A DNA stretch of 64,000 nt from Struthio camelus (lineage: Eukaryota; Chordata; Aves; Struthioniformes; Struthionidae), in NCBI RefSeq assembly GCF_040807025.1, contig NC_090946.1:83202641-83266640 (forward strand), in the 5' to 3' direction. The notes under the pieces were generated by a model. The model was not told the DNA's origin and searched no databases. It was given only the letters and a program-made list of their open reading frames with translations. Every line of letters begins with the position of its first letter. Positions within the stretch are counted from its first letter, which is position 1. This document shows positions 63,250 through 64,000 of this stretch, one piece after another. The translations under genes were made by a program, and so were the position numbers.

Positions 63250-63900
63250 TTGTGTGCTCCGATGGAAATTTCTTCCTAATCTTAGAAATTCAGAACTGAG
63301 TCAGGCCCTTAAGATTTATAACCCTTACCAGTGACCTTTTTTTTGGTTTGAAATATCTGCTGTTTTAATCCTGGGTAGTCCTCTTATCTGTATAGATGCC
63401 ATTTCTTTGGAAAAGACAAGCTGGTCCTGATTGACGTCTTAGGGTCTTGTCTTGGTTACGACAGCGTACTCCGTTCCTTCAAAGGCTTAACTATCTCCAG
63501 CGCAGGACAGAATTAACTTCCCTCTGTTTAAAAAATGTTGTTACTCTGGTGTTATGGAGGTTGTATGTAGAAAACCCTCACTTAATCTTTATAGGCTGCT
63601 AGTTATCCTATTTTAACATGCTCCTCTAATTTGTATCCTCATTGTAATAAAACATCTCAACTCATTAAAATCAGGGGGCTGATTCATGACTTCCTAGGCC
63701 TTGTCATTCCTTTTTCCCTTTGAACTTCCTCTAGTTCTGCGACACGCTTTTAGTGGTAGAGAGGACTACTGCTGGCCAGTACACAGCATCTAGATGAGGC
63801 CCCCCGTTAGGGGGTTGTGATCATATTTTTGGTGCTATGTTTTCCATGATACTTCCTAAGCATCCTAAAGTTTTTTTCCTGTGTTCAAGGGAAATCAATA
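63250..63900 (-). mobile_element. CR1-type LINE remnant, antisense
   Basis: The plus strand follows the complement of a CR1 ORF2 carboxy-terminal segment. CAGGGGGCTGATTCATGACT (63674) corresponds to the segment with cccctgatcattttt. Then come CTTTGAACTTCCTCTAGTTC (63718), CTGCTGGCCAGTACACAGCA with TCTAGATGAGGCCCC (63770-63803) and TTGTGATCATATTTTTGGTG (63816). The block CCAGTACACAG-x-ATCTAGATGAGGCC is the clearest, matching the family's conserved tacacagtactccagatgaggcc. The left part (63250-63660) is more diverged. It may continue past the right edge of the window. Confidence 0.6.
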
Positions 63901-64000
63901 ATTTATGCCCCAAGATATTCCAAGGCATATATTTATTTTCTTATTGAACGGAAGATAAAGTTGAAATTTCTTGAATCCTCACAGAATACAAAAATTATTA

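Noticed and set aside
1..64000. CRISPR array, bacterial operons, phage or integrative element
   Set aside because: No regularly spaced repeats, no closely packed coding frames and no ribosome-binding sites. Composition and CR1 remnants point to vertebrate nuclear DNA.
1..64000. tRNA, rRNA or known microRNA genes
   Set aside because: I looked for GGTTCGA-type T-loop motifs and familiar microRNA seeds. The nearest hit (GGGTTCGATATACG near 35151) has no matching acceptor stem or D arm. A covariance-model scan could find what I missed.

Overview
The window looks like single-copy vertebrate nuclear DNA, most likely from a bird; a crocodilian or turtle is a less likely alternative. Six stretches can be read by eye as decayed CR1-type LINE retrotransposon sequence, the dominant repeat of bird and reptile genomes. 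There is also one MIR/CORE-SINE-like relic. I saw no young SINE, L1 or LTR element. Microsatellites are short, and AT-rich DNA alternates with small sharp CpG-rich patches. There are no prokaryotic features: no closely packed ORFs, ribosome-binding sites or operons. The longest open frame is 193 codons, and no frame reads as a protein I recognise.

Layout. 1-10 kb is AT-rich non-coding DNA with a MIR-like relic near 820-925 and a possible non-coding exon at 5265-5405. 10-15 kb has a small CpG cluster at 10.2 kb and a group of short dyads near 13.6-13.8 kb. 15-23 kb is AT-rich and carries the best-formed candidate exon in the window (19347-19469), with two small tandem duplications near 21.8 and 22.3 kb. 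23-34 kb has an antisense CR1 3' end (23.26-23.53 kb), a second acceptor/donor pair (27990-28281) and a 30-bp-period duplication (30.65 kb). 34.68-35.17 kb is a CpG island with a (CCCCA)n tract able to form a G-quadruplex. 40-51 kb mixes CpG mini-islands (40.6, 41.4, 45.6-46.2, 47.9, 50.5 kb) with three CR1 remnants. One of those is an antisense fragment of about 1.4 kb covering reverse-transcriptase and upstream sequence (42.52-43.9 kb). 52-56 kb has a candidate exon at 52979-53118 and a GC-rich segment ending in A21, whose downstream sequence resembles the sequence at its left end. 57-64 kb is AT-rich, ending in an antisense CR1 fragment (63.25-63.9 kb).

The simplest reading is a gene desert or the inside of a very large intron, possibly crossed by plus-strand non-coding or weakly coding exons. 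I found no operon, CRISPR array, defence system or other gene cluster working together, and no convincing undescribed system. The features worth a second look are the candidate exons, the CpG mini-islands and the possible retrocopy at 55.5 kb. Repeat calls rest on by-eye resemblance to remembered family consensus sequence, and their ends are approximate.
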